Positions 1 to 5,389 of a DNA stretch of 43,479 nucleotides are shown one piece after another. The stretch is from the IMG/VR virus record IMGVR_UViG_3300044629_000619, positions 1 through 43,479 of that record; one strand, 5' to 3'. The DNA is from a virus. The notes under the pieces are model-generated. The model ran no database searches. It had not been told where the DNA came from and saw nothing but the letters and a program-made list of their open reading frames with translations. Within the stretch, counting starts at the first letter, position 1. Every line of letters begins with the position of its first letter. The position numbers and the translations under genes were made by a program.

Positions 1-63
1 CTCGTACACGCCCGCGTGGGCGACGACGGTCAACCGCTCCTCGACCACTCCCGAGGCTGGTAG
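1..63 (+). CDS. C-terminal end of small membrane protein (partial)
   Basis: The window opens inside a gene. The 20 codons before the TAG at 61-63 match, residue for residue, the end of the 86-residue membrane protein at 42373-42633. It is the truncated left copy produced by the terminal redundancy and not a separate gene; see the complete copy for the description. Confidence 0.85.
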   Translation, partial: LVHARVGDDGQPLLDHSRGW

Positions 64-65
64 CC

Positions 66-398
66 ATGTGGCGTTCATTCCTCGCATTCCTCGCCAGCCT
101 CGCGGCCGAGCCCGCCGCGATCGACCAGGAGCAGCCCCGCGCCGCTGCGGCCGTGGCCGTGGCCTACGCCGGGTTTGCGGTCGAGGCCCCCGCCCCTGCC
201 CCGACGCCGGCCCCCGGCAAGTGCTGTAGCGACTGCGGCGGACGCGGCTACATCGTCCACGGCGACGGCCACCGGACGCCCTGCCCGTGCCCGGCGTCGT
301 GCCCGTGCAAGAAGGGGGCCGGGTGCCCCGATGGCAAATGCGTTTCGGGGGCGTCGCCCGCGACTGCTTCACCGGCCAAGCCCACGGGCGGGAGGTGA
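66..398 (+). CDS. Cys-rich small protein with DnaJ-type zinc-finger-like motif
   Basis: 110 residues. Residues 1-20 are fairly hydrophobic (MWRSFLAFLASLAAEP) and could be a weak signal or membrane-association segment. An Ala/Pro-rich linker follows, then a cysteine cluster: CCSDCGGRG, then CPCP, SCPC, GC and KC, nine Cys in all. CxxCGGRG resembles one half of a DnaJ cysteine-rich repeat and would be expected to bind zinc. The rest of the DnaJ domain is absent, so chaperone function cannot be claimed. It starts 3 bp after the upstream membrane protein and lies at the end of the lysis block. A second, slightly different copy is at 42636-42968. Function unknown. Confidence 0.8.
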   Translation: MWRSFLAFLASLAAEPAAIDQEQPRAAAAVAVAYAGFAVEAPAPAPTPAPGKCCSDCGGRGYIVHGDGHRTPCPCPASCPCKKGAGCPDGKCVSGASPATASPAKPTGGR

Positions 399-400
399 CG

Positions 401-796
401 GTGGGCGACGCTCTCGACACGCTGACGCTTGAGGGGCTGCGGGCGACCGTCCGCGAGTTCATCGGGCCGTCGGGGGCCACGCTAGAGCACACTTGCGACG
501 TGATCGTCGATGAGATCTGCCGCCAGTGGCCGGAGCGAACCATGGCCGACTACGCCCGCAAGGTCGACTCCAACGCCATCGGCGGGAAGATCCTCGACGC
601 AATCCCGGTGATCACAGCCAGAGTCCGAGAGCAGATCGAGGCCCGGTGGGGCATCAAGCCTAGCCACACAGCGGCCCTCGACCTCGTGCTCCGCGGGTGC
701 GTGATCGAGTATGCGAACCTCTGGTTTGCGTCCGCCGAGAATCGGATCGCGATGAGGTCGATCATTGCGGTGGTGCGGCACGCGCGGCGAGCCTAG
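401..796 (+). CDS. Conserved hypothetical protein, 131 aa
   Basis: I place the start at GTG 401, five bases after a GGAGG at 391-395. A GTG at 395, overlapping the previous stop as GTGA, is the alternative. The protein (VGDALDTLTLEG...) is mostly helical in appearance with no membrane segment and no motif I recognise. It is certainly coding: in the second copy (42971-43366) about 20 of the differences are synonymous and only two residues change (N/A and I/L in DSNAIGGKILDAI). It closes the rightward late transcript. Its TAG at 794-796 interlocks with the stop of the leftward gene at 793-936 in a shared CTAG. Confidence 0.8.
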   Translation: MGDALDTLTLEGLRATVREFIGPSGATLEHTCDVIVDEICRQWPERTMADYARKVDSNAIGGKILDAIPVITARVREQIEARWGIKPSHTAALDLVLRGCVIEYANLWFASAENRIAMRSIIAVVRHARRA

Positions 797-936
797 CCGA
801 CCAACTGGCCGACGATCTTGATCGCGGCGTCAATGCCGCCGGCGATCGTCTGGGCGAGGTCGCTGTCGCTGCCGAGCTCCTGGCCGACGCGGACCCAGAG
901 CAGAGATTCCAACACCCGATCCCAAAGTTGTCGCAT
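793..936 (-). CDS. Small hypothetical protein, 47 aa
   Basis: Reading leftward, AAGGAGGG sits just before ATG (936-934) and the frame gives MRQLWDRVLESLLWVRVGQE..., ending at TAG (795-793). The strong ribosome-binding site, the conserved partial copy at 43363-43479 and the exact stop-to-stop interlock with the rightward gene (shared CTAG, 793-796) support a real gene. The product is small and probably helical; no family recognised. Confidence 0.7.
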   Translation of the reverse strand: MRQLWDRVLESLLWVRVGQELGSDSDLAQTIAGGIDAAIKIVGQLVG

Positions 937-962
937 GGTGCCCTCCTTGGCTGGTTGAAAAT

Positions 963-998
963 GCCACCCGTTTTGCGGCTGTCGGCTGGCCGGGTGGC
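963..998 (-). terminator. Probable intrinsic terminator (leftward)
   Basis: An 8-bp perfect inverted repeat (GCCACCCG at 963-970, CGGGTGGC at 991-998) with a 20-nt loop that can itself fold. Read leftward it is followed by ATTTTC. It lies directly downstream of the leftward gene at 1015-1278 and would end that transcript before the 47-aa gene. Confidence 0.5.
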
Positions 999-1014
999 CC
1001 CACCTTGTGGTCGG

Positions 1015-1278
1015 TTAGGCGATCCCGCAGGCCGTCTCGATCATGCAGCGGATGGCGTCGGTCTTGTACGCGGCAACAGCCGCCTCGGCCGTGGCGAACC
1101 GCTTGCCCATTCCGCGCCAGGCGCGGTTCATGGCGTTCTGGACGACAACCTGAACGTAGCTCGTCGCACCACGGCAGACGACAACCAGGGCCGAATGCTT
1201 GCCGCACTGCAACTCGACGTAGAGGTATTCGTTGCCGAGGGCAGTTTGGCGGCTGGTGTCGGTGATCATGGCGTTCAT
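1015..1278 (-). CDS. Hypothetical protein, 87 aa, under a sigma70-like promoter
   Basis: The frame is open further upstream, but the start is set at ATG 1278 because an AAGGAGA ribosome site precedes it and the upstream extension (Arg/Ala-rich) overlaps the operator region. Product begins MNAMITDTSRQTALGNEY and ends ...KTDAIRCMIETACGIA; the middle (ALVVVCRGATSYVQVVVQ) looks like two beta strands. No family recognised. It has a near-consensus promoter at 1330-1357 with a putative operator in the spacer, and a terminator-like hairpin after it, so it is an independently regulated leftward gene next to the integrase block, perhaps expressed in lysogeny. Confidence 0.65.
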   Translation of the reverse strand: MNAMITDTSRQTALGNEYLYVELQCGKHSALVVVCRGATSYVQVVVQNAMNRAWRGMGKRFATAEAAVAAYKTDAIRCMIETACGIA

Positions 1279-1329
1279 CGTTTCGTCTCCTTGTGTTTGT
1301 CGCGGCTCACTCGTCCGCGTCATGCCCAC

Positions 1330-1357
1330 AGTATATCCATTCGGCAATACTGTGCAA
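1330..1357 (-). promoter_or_regulatory. Leftward promoter with operator in the spacer
   Basis: On the minus strand: TTGCAC (1357-1352), 16-nt spacer, TATACT (1335-1330), close to sigma70 consensus. A 15-bp sequence CCATTCGGCAATACT (plus 1337-1351) fills 15 of the 16 spacer bases and recurs inverted at 1629-1643 in the next promoter upstream. ACAGTAT (1328-1334) and ATACTGT (1347-1353) form an additional inverted repeat around it. Expected consequence: a protein bound here blocks transcription of the 87-aa gene. Confidence 0.65.
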
Positions 1358-1390
1358 GAGGCATGAAAAGATTTTTTTGGGAGGAGCGTT

Positions 1391-1402
1391 TTTCCGCGGA
1401 AA
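1391..1402. promoter_or_regulatory. 12-bp perfect palindrome
   Basis: TTTCCGCGGAAA at 1391-1402, just past the stop of the HTH gene (1407-1622), with T-rich sequence on the left side. It could be a protein-binding site or part of a weak leftward terminator. No second copy was noticed in nearby promoters. Confidence 0.3.
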
Positions 1403-1406
1403 GCCG

Positions 1407-1622
1407 CTACTTCCGCCGATTCTTCACGGCGGACACCCGGGGCCGCCCGGCCGTGGGATGCCGCTCGAAAGCCTCGGCGGCCGACCGCAGCACAAACCAG
1501 ATGCCGTCGATCTGCACCGCGGGGATGCGGCCGGCGATCGCCTGCGTTCGCATCCAATGCCGCGACACGTCCGCGAGCTCTGCGGCGTGGCCGACGGTGA
1601 CGTAGAGGGCCGGGTTAATCAT
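1407..1622 (-). CDS. Excisionase/MerR-like helix-turn-helix protein
   Basis: 71 residues. YVTVGHAAELADVSRHWMRT followed by AIAGRIPAVQIDGIWFVLRS is the pattern of short winged-helix excisionase-type DNA-binding domains: helix-turn-helix, then a two-strand wing ending in W-F-V-L-R. A basic tail (KNRRK) closes it. It is encoded just downstream of the integrase in the same direction, as expected for a recombination directionality factor, but it could equally be a repressor of the two promoters that share the 15-bp operator. The start ATG (1622-1620) has no Shine-Dalgarno; AATACT lies exactly six bases before it, so the mRNA is probably leaderless. Confidence 0.7.
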   Translation of the reverse strand: MINPALYVTVGHAAELADVSRHWMRTQAIAGRIPAVQIDGIWFVLRSAAEAFERHPTAGRPRVSAVKNRRK

Positions 1623-1656
1623 GGCTCTAGTATTGCCGAATGGCTTCGCTAGTCAA
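1623..1656 (-). promoter_or_regulatory. Leaderless promoter with second operator copy
   Basis: Minus strand: TTGACT (1656-1651), 16-nt spacer, AATACT (1634-1629), six bases (AGAGCC), then ATG of the HTH gene. The 15-bp operator-like sequence CCATTCGGCAATACT (minus, 1643-1629) covers the -10 box and part of the spacer. It is the exact inverted copy of the sequence at 1337-1351. Confidence 0.65.
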
Positions 1657-1690
1657 CTCGCCCTACGCCGTCCGTTTCCCTTTTGTGAAT

Positions 1691-2593
1691 TTAGGGGGGG
1701 GGGGGGCTTGTAGGGGATTGGAGAGGACGGGGCCGCACGCGCGACCGCGACGCCGCCACAAGGGCCGGGTCGATGTAAGAGAGGCGAGCGATTTGCGATC
1801 CCGGCCGGTGGCCGAGTTGCTCGGTGGCCGAGCCCTCCTGTTGAATCTCGCAGTCGGTCGCGGAAGAGCGACGCAGCCATTTCCACGTTCCTGAGCGGAT
1901 CCCGGCGAGGCGCACGAGCCGTTTGAACTGGGCGGTAAACGTCTCATGGCTCGCGGTCCATGGCGTGACGAGGTCGCGAGGATGGCCGACGAGCGACGCG
2001 GCCAGGGCCGTGAGCGTCTCGGGCGATAACTTCGGAACCACCACGCTACCCGTCTTCGACTGGCCGAATGCGACCGTCCCATCGGGCCGCACCTGTTCTA
2101 GTCGCAGCCGGCGGACTTGATCCTCCCAGCGGAGGCCCGCGTCCCACGCCACGCGGATCGCCAGATCCCACCAGGCGGATCGGCGGATGCCGCACGGGTG
2201 CCACCGTTGAAGCCGCTGGCAGGCGACGAGGAGTTGGTCGACCTCCTCTCGCGTCCAGGCGACCGGAGGTTTCCACGGCACGCGGACTGGCCGCACGCGG
2301 CGCGTTGGTAGTTCACAGCGGCCGTCGTCCGCCGCCGACCTCCACATAATGCAGACGTGATTCCGTTTTGACCGCACGGTATTGGGCGCGACGCCACTCG
2401 CGGCATAGTCGCGGATCCATTCCGACACGCTGGCCGCGTCGAGGTCCGTCAACGCAACAGGCCCGCCGGCCCACCGTTCAAACAGGCCGACAGAGATGGC
2501 GTATTGGCGCAGCGTCTCCGGCCGGCAGTCATGGAAGAGGCCGTAGTCGCGAACGTACTCGCCGAGCGTGGTCGGCCCGGAGGCGCGAAACAT
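1691..2593 (-). CDS. int: Tyrosine recombinase (phage integrase)
   Basis: 300 residues. N-terminal SAM-like/core-binding region about 1-105, catalytic domain about 110-275. Catalytic residues by pattern: R155 (AGLRWED), K180 (QSKTGS), R241 in KWLRR, H262 (QLGHR) and nucleophile Y273 (LSYID). The first position of the usual HxxR box is Lys (K238), also seen in the second recombinase of this genome. It faces left from attP (2717-2783), the classic arrangement for site-specific integration. The extreme C-terminus (SPPPP) is encoded by a run of 13 G (1694-1706 on the plus strand) directly before the stop, so the last few residues are sensitive to homopolymer error or slippage. Catalytic residues are unaffected. 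Confidence 0.92.
   Translation of the reverse strand: MFRASGPTTLGEYVRDYGLFHDCRPETLRQYAISVGLFERWAGGPVALTDLDAASVSEWIRDYAASGVAPNTVRSKRNHVCIMWRSAADDGRCELPTRRVRPVRVPWKPPVAWTREEVDQLLVACQRLQRWHPCGIRRSAWWDLAIRVAWDAGLRWEDQVRRLRLEQVRPDGTVAFGQSKTGSVVVPKLSPETLTALAASLVGHPRDLVTPWTASHETFTAQFKRLVRLAGIRSGTWKWLRRSSATDCEIQQEGSATEQLGHRPGSQIARLSYIDPALVAASRSRVRPRPLQSPTSPPPP
1694..1706. repeat. 13-nt G homopolymer at the integrase 3' end
   Basis: Thirteen consecutive G on the plus strand encode the terminal prolines of the integrase. Loss or gain of one base would change the last residues and the stop position only. It is the longest homopolymer I saw, and either a sequencing weak point or a slippage site. Confidence 0.8.
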
Positions 2594-2716
2594 GGTGTGT
2601 GTCGAGGTGGGGCCGACAGCGGGGCCGCCTACCCCACTGCCGACGTACTACCGCGAGAGCATCCTTTGCCCCCGGCGGGTTTCAAGTCCGCCCCTGTAAT
2701 CCTCAAAACCGGCCCG

Positions 2717-2783
2717 CCTTCGGTTCGTGTAGAGCATCGGTCTACGGAACCGAAGGTTGAAGGTTCGAGCCCTTCCGGGTGTA
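2717..2783. other. attP: Probable attP: tRNA-Arg(ACG) 3' part within a dyad
   Basis: Bases 2730-2783 reproduce the 3' part of a tRNA: anticodon stem TCGGT/ACCGA (2737-2741/2749-2753) around loop CTACGGA with anticodon ACG at 2744-2746; variable AGGTT; T stem GAAGG/CCTTC around TTCGAGC (2759-2775); acceptor strand CGGGTGT plus discriminator A (2776-2783); no CCA. The 5' half of a tRNA is missing. Instead, CCTTCGGTTC (2717-2726) is the exact inverted copy of GAACCGAAGG (2747-2756), and the dyad continues inward as GTAGA/TCTAC around the 7-bp centre GCATCGG. Beside an integrase gene this is what a phage attachment core looks like. Further GAACC/GGTTC repeats follow at 2796-2811. Confidence 0.75.
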
Positions 2784-2795
2784 TTCGGCCGGTGT

Positions 2796-2811
2796 GGAAC
2801 CGTATGGTTCC
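2796..2811. promoter_or_regulatory. GGAACC-N4-GGTTCC inverted repeat beside attP
   Basis: GGAACC (2796-2801), GTAT, GGTTCC (2806-2811). GGAACCG also appears in the attP right arm (2746-2752) and CGGTTC in its left arm (2721-2726), so this may be an additional integrase-binding site. It also lies 40 bp before the XRE gene and could instead be a repressor operator. Confidence 0.4.
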
Positions 2812-2852
2812 TCGCAGGCCGTGGGCAAGTGATTCCCATGGAGGGCGAGGAT

Positions 2853-3113
2853 ATGGCGACCGCCGGACGACAGAGACACCCAGGAGGCCGCCCGGCCGTC
2901 TACGAGTTGTCGCAGTTTGGCGAGCGGCTCAAGGCCAGGCTCGACAGCAAGGGCTGGTCTCGGAATACGCTCTCGGAACGGACGGGCATCAACGCCTCCA
3001 CCCTCTGGCGGTGGATGGTCGGCCAGGCGTCGCCGCCTCTCGACAAGGTGGTCGAGATCGCTGGCAAGGTGGGCTGTGAAGCGGCCGACCTCATCCCCAA
3101 AAAAGCCCGATAA
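2853..3113 (+). CDS. XRE-family helix-turn-helix regulator (probable phage repressor/Cro)
   Basis: 86 residues. After a short basic N-terminus the protein reads as one lambda-repressor-like HTH domain: GERLKARLDSKGWSRNTLSE, then RTGINASTLWRWMVGQASPP, PLDKVVEIAGKVGCEAADL. There is no dimerisation or protease domain, so it is Cro/small-repressor sized. Start chosen at ATG 2853 with GGAGGGCGAGG upstream; ATG 2838 in frame lacks a site. It sits between attP and a promoter/operator (3128-3173) and is followed by a terminator overlapping its stop. Repressor versus Cro-like role cannot be decided from sequence. Confidence 0.8.
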   Translation: MATAGRQRHPGGRPAVYELSQFGERLKARLDSKGWSRNTLSERTGINASTLWRWMVGQASPPLDKVVEIAGKVGCEAADLIPKKAR

Positions 3114-3120
3114 ATCGGGC
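3105..3120 (+). terminator. Short terminator-like hairpin overlapping the XRE stop
   Basis: GCCCGAT-AA-ATCGGGC, a 7-bp perfect stem containing the TAA stop codon, preceded by AAAAAA and followed by GTTTCG. The T tract is weak, so termination may be partial. It separates the XRE gene from the early operon promoter. Confidence 0.5.
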
Positions 3121-3127
3121 GTTTCGT

Positions 3128-3173
3128 AAATCAAATATCTGGCGTTGACTGGTTATTTGATTTCTGCAATCCT
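3128..3173 (+). promoter_or_regulatory. Early promoter bracketed by a 10-bp operator-like inverted repeat
   Basis: TTGACT (3145-3150), 17-nt spacer, AATCCT (3168-3173). AAATCAAATA (3128-3137) and TATTTGATTT (3154-3163) are perfect inverted copies; the -35 box lies between them and the right arm lies in the promoter spacer. The site is AT-rich in a GC-rich genome and sits between the XRE gene and the early genes, so it is the best candidate for the repressor-controlled rightward early promoter. From 3121 to 3304 I see no convincing gene; a TTG-started frame at 3145 with one hydrophobic segment lacks a ribosome site. Confidence 0.6.
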
Positions 3174-3304
3174 TTGCCTCGTGACGTTCATCGTCACCGT
3201 CGCGGTTTGCATGGAGCAGCCGCGGCGACGCAACACCAGGCGACGGATTGCCATGGCCGCGAATCGAGGAGCGACGGGCACCGCCGCAAAGCAAGGAGGC
3301 TCTC

Positions 3305-3664
3305 ATGTCCCACATATTTCGGGCGACGGTATCGGATGCACAACTCCGCGGGTGGCGGAGGGCGGGAGTGAAATACGAGTCGATCGCGAGCGCGACGGGG
3401 ATGAGCATCTCAGAAGTATCGCGCCGGCTACACACCGTCTACTGCGTTCCGCGGAGCCCCGACCCCTCGCAGGAAGAAATATTGCAGGCGTGCGCCGAGA
3501 TCCGGCGCGGCTGGTCGGAGGAGGAGCGCGAGCAGCGTTGCGTAACCAAGGCGGGCCGGTGGACTCCCACCGTCGTACCCGCATCCGTTTTGGGTTGTGC
3601 CAACGGCTGGCGGGCTGGCTTCGACGAACTGCCCGAGTCCATGCCCACCTGTGCGCGATCGTAA
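3305..3664 (+). CDS. Small HTH-like early protein, 119 aa
   Basis: AAGGAGG precedes ATG 3305. Residues about 10-50 (VSDAQLRGWRRAGVKYESIA, then GMSISEVSRRLHTVYCVP) look like a homeodomain-like helix-turn-helix of the kind that asks 'when does the cell respond' in many small phage regulators. The C-terminal half is less clear (EEILQACAEIRRGWSEEEREQ, then TPTVVP). First gene after the early promoter, hence possibly an early regulator. A frameshift into the next frame near 3600-3660 cannot be excluded, since coding signal continues there in the -1 frame. Confidence 0.65.
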   Translation: MSHIFRATVSDAQLRGWRRAGVKYESIASATGMSISEVSRRLHTVYCVPRSPDPSQEEILQACAEIRRGWSEEEREQRCVTKAGRWTPTVVPASVLGCANGWRAGFDELPESMPTCARS

Positions 3665-3966
3665 GGCTCTACGGCAGCCCGACTCGGGCGGGTGGGCAAT
3701 CGCTCCAGGGCGACACCTACGCCGCCCGTGCGGCTGCCGGGGATCGGACGTTGCTCCACGAGGCGCTCACGCTCTCGATCGACGAGCTCACGCTCATCCG
3801 CAACGAGTTGGAGGCCGAGATGGCTGCGGCACCGCCCACGGCGGCACCGCCAGGCAGCAAGGCCAAGGTCGACGAGATGGCACGCCGCGTGGAACGCGGC
3901 GACGCCCTGTTCATTGAAGGTGATTCCAAAGGAGCCGGCGACGGATCGCCGGACGTTCAAGGATGA
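3595..3966 (+). CDS. Hypothetical protein, start uncertain
   Basis: High-GC3 coding signal from about 3660 to the TGA at 3964-3966: SLQGDTYAARAAAGDRTLLHEALTLSIDELTLIRNELEAEM, an Ala/Pro linker, then a small motif KVDEMARRVERGDALFIEGD. No ATG exists in this frame; possible starts are TTG 3595 and TTG 3751, or it is the continuation of the previous gene by a frameshift. Predicted helical, no family recognised. Its last codons overlap the first CsrA-type hairpin (3935-3952), so that hairpin lies in coding sequence. Confidence 0.45.
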   Translation: MCQRLAGWLRRTARVHAHLCAIVRLYGSPTRAGGQSLQGDTYAARAAAGDRTLLHEALTLSIDELTLIRNELEAEMAAAPPTAAPPGSKAKVDEMARRVERGDALFIEGDSKGAGDGSPDVQG

Positions 3967-4016
3967 CGTTTGGGCGGTGGCGACGGATCGCCGCTGGCCC
4001 GGTTTTGGAGGTTGGA
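3935..4016 (+). promoter_or_regulatory. CsrA-type binding hairpins in the csrA leader
   Basis: Two hairpins with identical loops. Site 1: CCGGCG-ACGGAT-CGCCGG (3935-3952), six pairs. Site 2: 3975-3996, GGCG-ACGGAT-CGCC extended by four outer pairs (two G-U). Both place GGA in the hexaloop ANGGAN, the arrangement known for high-affinity CsrA/RsmE sites. Other GGA motifs follow: AAGGATG (3959-3965), the Shine-Dalgarno GGAGG (4007-4011) and GGATG overlapping the start (4014-4018). Seven GGA occur in about 85 nt. Occupancy would hide the csrA ribosome site, so autorepression is the natural inference. Confidence 0.7.
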
Positions 4017-4213
4017 TGCTGGTGCTGAGCCGGAAAGAGGGTGAGTCGATCGTGGTGCCCGAGCACCGTATCGAGATCGTCGTACGTCAAATCGACGGCG
4101 ATCGCGTGCGGATCGGAATCAAGGCCCCAGATGACACCGACATCTACCGCTCCGAGCTCTGGCAGGAGCTCTGTTTTGAGGAATTTTCCAAAGGCAAAGG
4201 AGAGAGGCAATGA
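4016..4213 (+). CDS. csrA: CsrA-family RNA-binding translational regulator
   Basis: 65 residues, the full size of CsrA. It aligns with the family end to end: MLVLSRKEGESIVV, then IEIVVRQIDGDRVRIGIKAP, then DTDIYRSELWQELC. The RNA-contact residues L4, R6 and the Arg of IYRSEL (R44 in E. coli numbering) are present, so it should bind GGA-containing RNA hairpins as a dimer. ATG 4016 has GGAGG four bases upstream. Its stop overlaps the ATG of the Sak4-like gene (ATGA), linking it to the replication/recombination operon. The leader carries two ANGGAN hairpins, suggesting autoregulation. It may also retune host mRNAs or other phage mRNAs. Identification is secure; targets are inference. Confidence 0.93.
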   Translation: MLVLSRKEGESIVVPEHRIEIVVRQIDGDRVRIGIKAPDDTDIYRSELWQELCFEEFSKGKGERQ

Positions 4214-5175
4214 GTCTGAACATCACGAGAGGCAAGCAGGCTACCGCGTCGCGCGTCGCCATCTACGGAACCGAGGGGATCGGCAAGTCGACGCTCGGGG
4301 CACAGTTTCCGAAACCGCTGATCCTCGACACTGAGGAGGGGACGCACCACCTCGACGTGGCTCGCGTGTCGTGCCACGACTGGGTGACGCTAGAGGGGGC
4401 GATGCTCGAACTGGGCCGCGACCGCCAAGGATTCGAGACGGTGGTGATCGACTCGGCCGATTGGGCCGAGAGGCATCTCATCGACCACCTGCTCCGCAAG
4501 AGCGGCAAGCGGTCGATTGAGGATTTCGGTTTCGGCAAGGGCTACACCATGCTCGCCGAATCGTTCACCAAACTCCTAGCGGCTGCCGACGCCCTGGTCC
4601 GCACCGGCCTCCATGTGGTGTTCGTCGCCCATTCGCAGGTGAAGCGGACTAGTCCGCCCGATCAAGAGGAGGGCTACGACCGCTACGAGCTCAAGCTCAC
4701 GAAGCAGACCGGGCCGCTCCTTCGCGAGTGGGCCGACGCCCTGCTCTTCTGCAACTACCGCCTCAAAGTCGTCGAGGGTGCCGACGGCCGCATGAAGGCC
4801 CGCGGCGGTAAGGAGCGCCTCGTCTACGCCGAGCGGTCGGCGGCGTGGGACGCCAAAAACCGCTACGGCCTGGCGGCCGAGCTCCCGATGTCGATCGACA
4901 GTCTCGCGCCGCTGTTTGCCGGCACGCCGGCCCCGGCGGCACCGAAGCCGCAAGGCAAGTCGCTGGTCGACACCGTCCGCGACACGATCGCGGCCGCCAC
5001 GACGGTCAAGAAACTCGGCGCAGTGGTGACGCGGCTCGACACGCTGCTCTCCGAGGGCAAGGTCAGCGGCGACGAATGGTCGACGCTCACCGATCTCGCC
5101 AACGCTCGACACGCCGAGATCGACCCGCCGACCGGTGCCCCGTGGGAGAAGGAGACTAGCGATGCCGTGGCATAG
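4210..5175 (+). CDS. Sak4-like RecA-fold ATPase (single-strand annealing/recombination)
   Basis: 321 residues. Walker A GTEGIGKST (20-28) and Walker B FETVVIDSAD (D81) belong to the phage AAA/RecA-like ATPases annotated as Sak4 or 'ATP-binding protein'. The core runs to about 235; the C-terminus is a Pro/Ala linker plus a helical tail. Sak4 proteins act with phage SSB in homologous recombination and replication restart; an SSB-like protein is two genes downstream (5386-5862), which supports the assignment. Translationally coupled to csrA by ATGA. A DNA-helicase-loader role is the alternative. Confidence 0.8.
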   Translation: MSLNITRGKQATASRVAIYGTEGIGKSTLGAQFPKPLILDTEEGTHHLDVARVSCHDWVTLEGAMLELGRDRQGFETVVIDSADWAERHLIDHLLRKSGKRSIEDFGFGKGYTMLAESFTKLLAAADALVRTGLHVVFVAHSQVKRTSPPDQEEGYDRYELKLTKQTGPLLREWADALLFCNYRLKVVEGADGRMKARGGKERLVYAERSAAWDAKNRYGLAAELPMSIDSLAPLFAGTPAPAAPKPQGKSLVDTVRDTIAAATTVKKLGAVVTRLDTLLSEGKVSGDEWSTLTDLANARHAEIDPPTGAPWEKETSDAVA

Positions 5176-5389
5176 CGAAACGCCGTGGGCCGCGAAGCGG
5201 CGCAAGGCTGCCGAGCAAAGGGCCGATATGGTGCGCCGTATCGACGAGATCGAGGCCCTTATCGGCCGCGTCCGCACGGGGCACGTCTCGGAGAAAAAGG
5301 CCCTTAACGAGATCGAGGAGATCGCCCGCGACGGAGCGGACGCGATCGTCAGGGTGGGACGCACGCACACGCCGGAGGTGAGCACATGA
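5162..5389 (+). CDS. Small helical hypothetical protein, 75 aa
   Basis: ATG 5162 lies within the 3' end of the ATPase gene with GGAGAAGGAG upstream. Product: MPWHSETPWAAKRRKAAEQR followed by a charged helix (RADMVRRIDEIEALIGRVRT, then KKALNEIEEIARDGADAIVR), probably a coiled coil. Its TGA overlaps the next ATG. No family recognised; position between Sak4-like and SSB-like genes suggests an accessory in recombination. Confidence 0.65.
   Translation: MPWHSETPWAAKRRKAAEQRADMVRRIDEIEALIGRVRTGHVSEKKALNEIEEIARDGADAIVRVGRTHTPEVST

Larger units (their letters stand above)
1..909. repeat. Left copy of the terminal redundancy
   Basis: Bases 1-909 recur at 42571-43479. A hand alignment gives about 31 substitutions and no indels (about 96.6% identity). 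Most differences are at third codon positions of the two genes inside; only about five change a residue. This is divergence under protein-level selection, not random sequencing error. The likeliest reading is a circular or circularly permuted genome of about 42,570 bp assembled past its own start from a mixed population. A true long terminal repeat would normally be identical. Confidence 0.9.

Noticed and set aside
2672-2695. tRNA-Ser-like anticodon arm on the minus strand (GCGGA-CTTGAAA-CCCGC)
   Set aside because: Closing pair mismatched and no T arm or acceptor in register; chance similarity or a very old relic.
2710-2783. A complete tRNA-Arg gene
   Set aside because: Only the 3' part folds as tRNA; the 5' acceptor strand and D arm are absent, so attP is the better reading.
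3145-3300. TTG-started small membrane protein (MTGYLISAILCLVTFIV...)
   Set aside because: No ribosome site, the TTG is the promoter -35 box, and the frame runs on as an antisense-like Arg-rich shadow through the next gene.
3963-4028. A 21-codon leader ORF (MTFGRWRRIAAGPV...) before and overlapping csrA
   Set aside because: ATGA overlap exists, but the stretch is explained by hairpins and GGA motifs; its ATG is itself within a GGATG motif. Kept as a remote possibility only.
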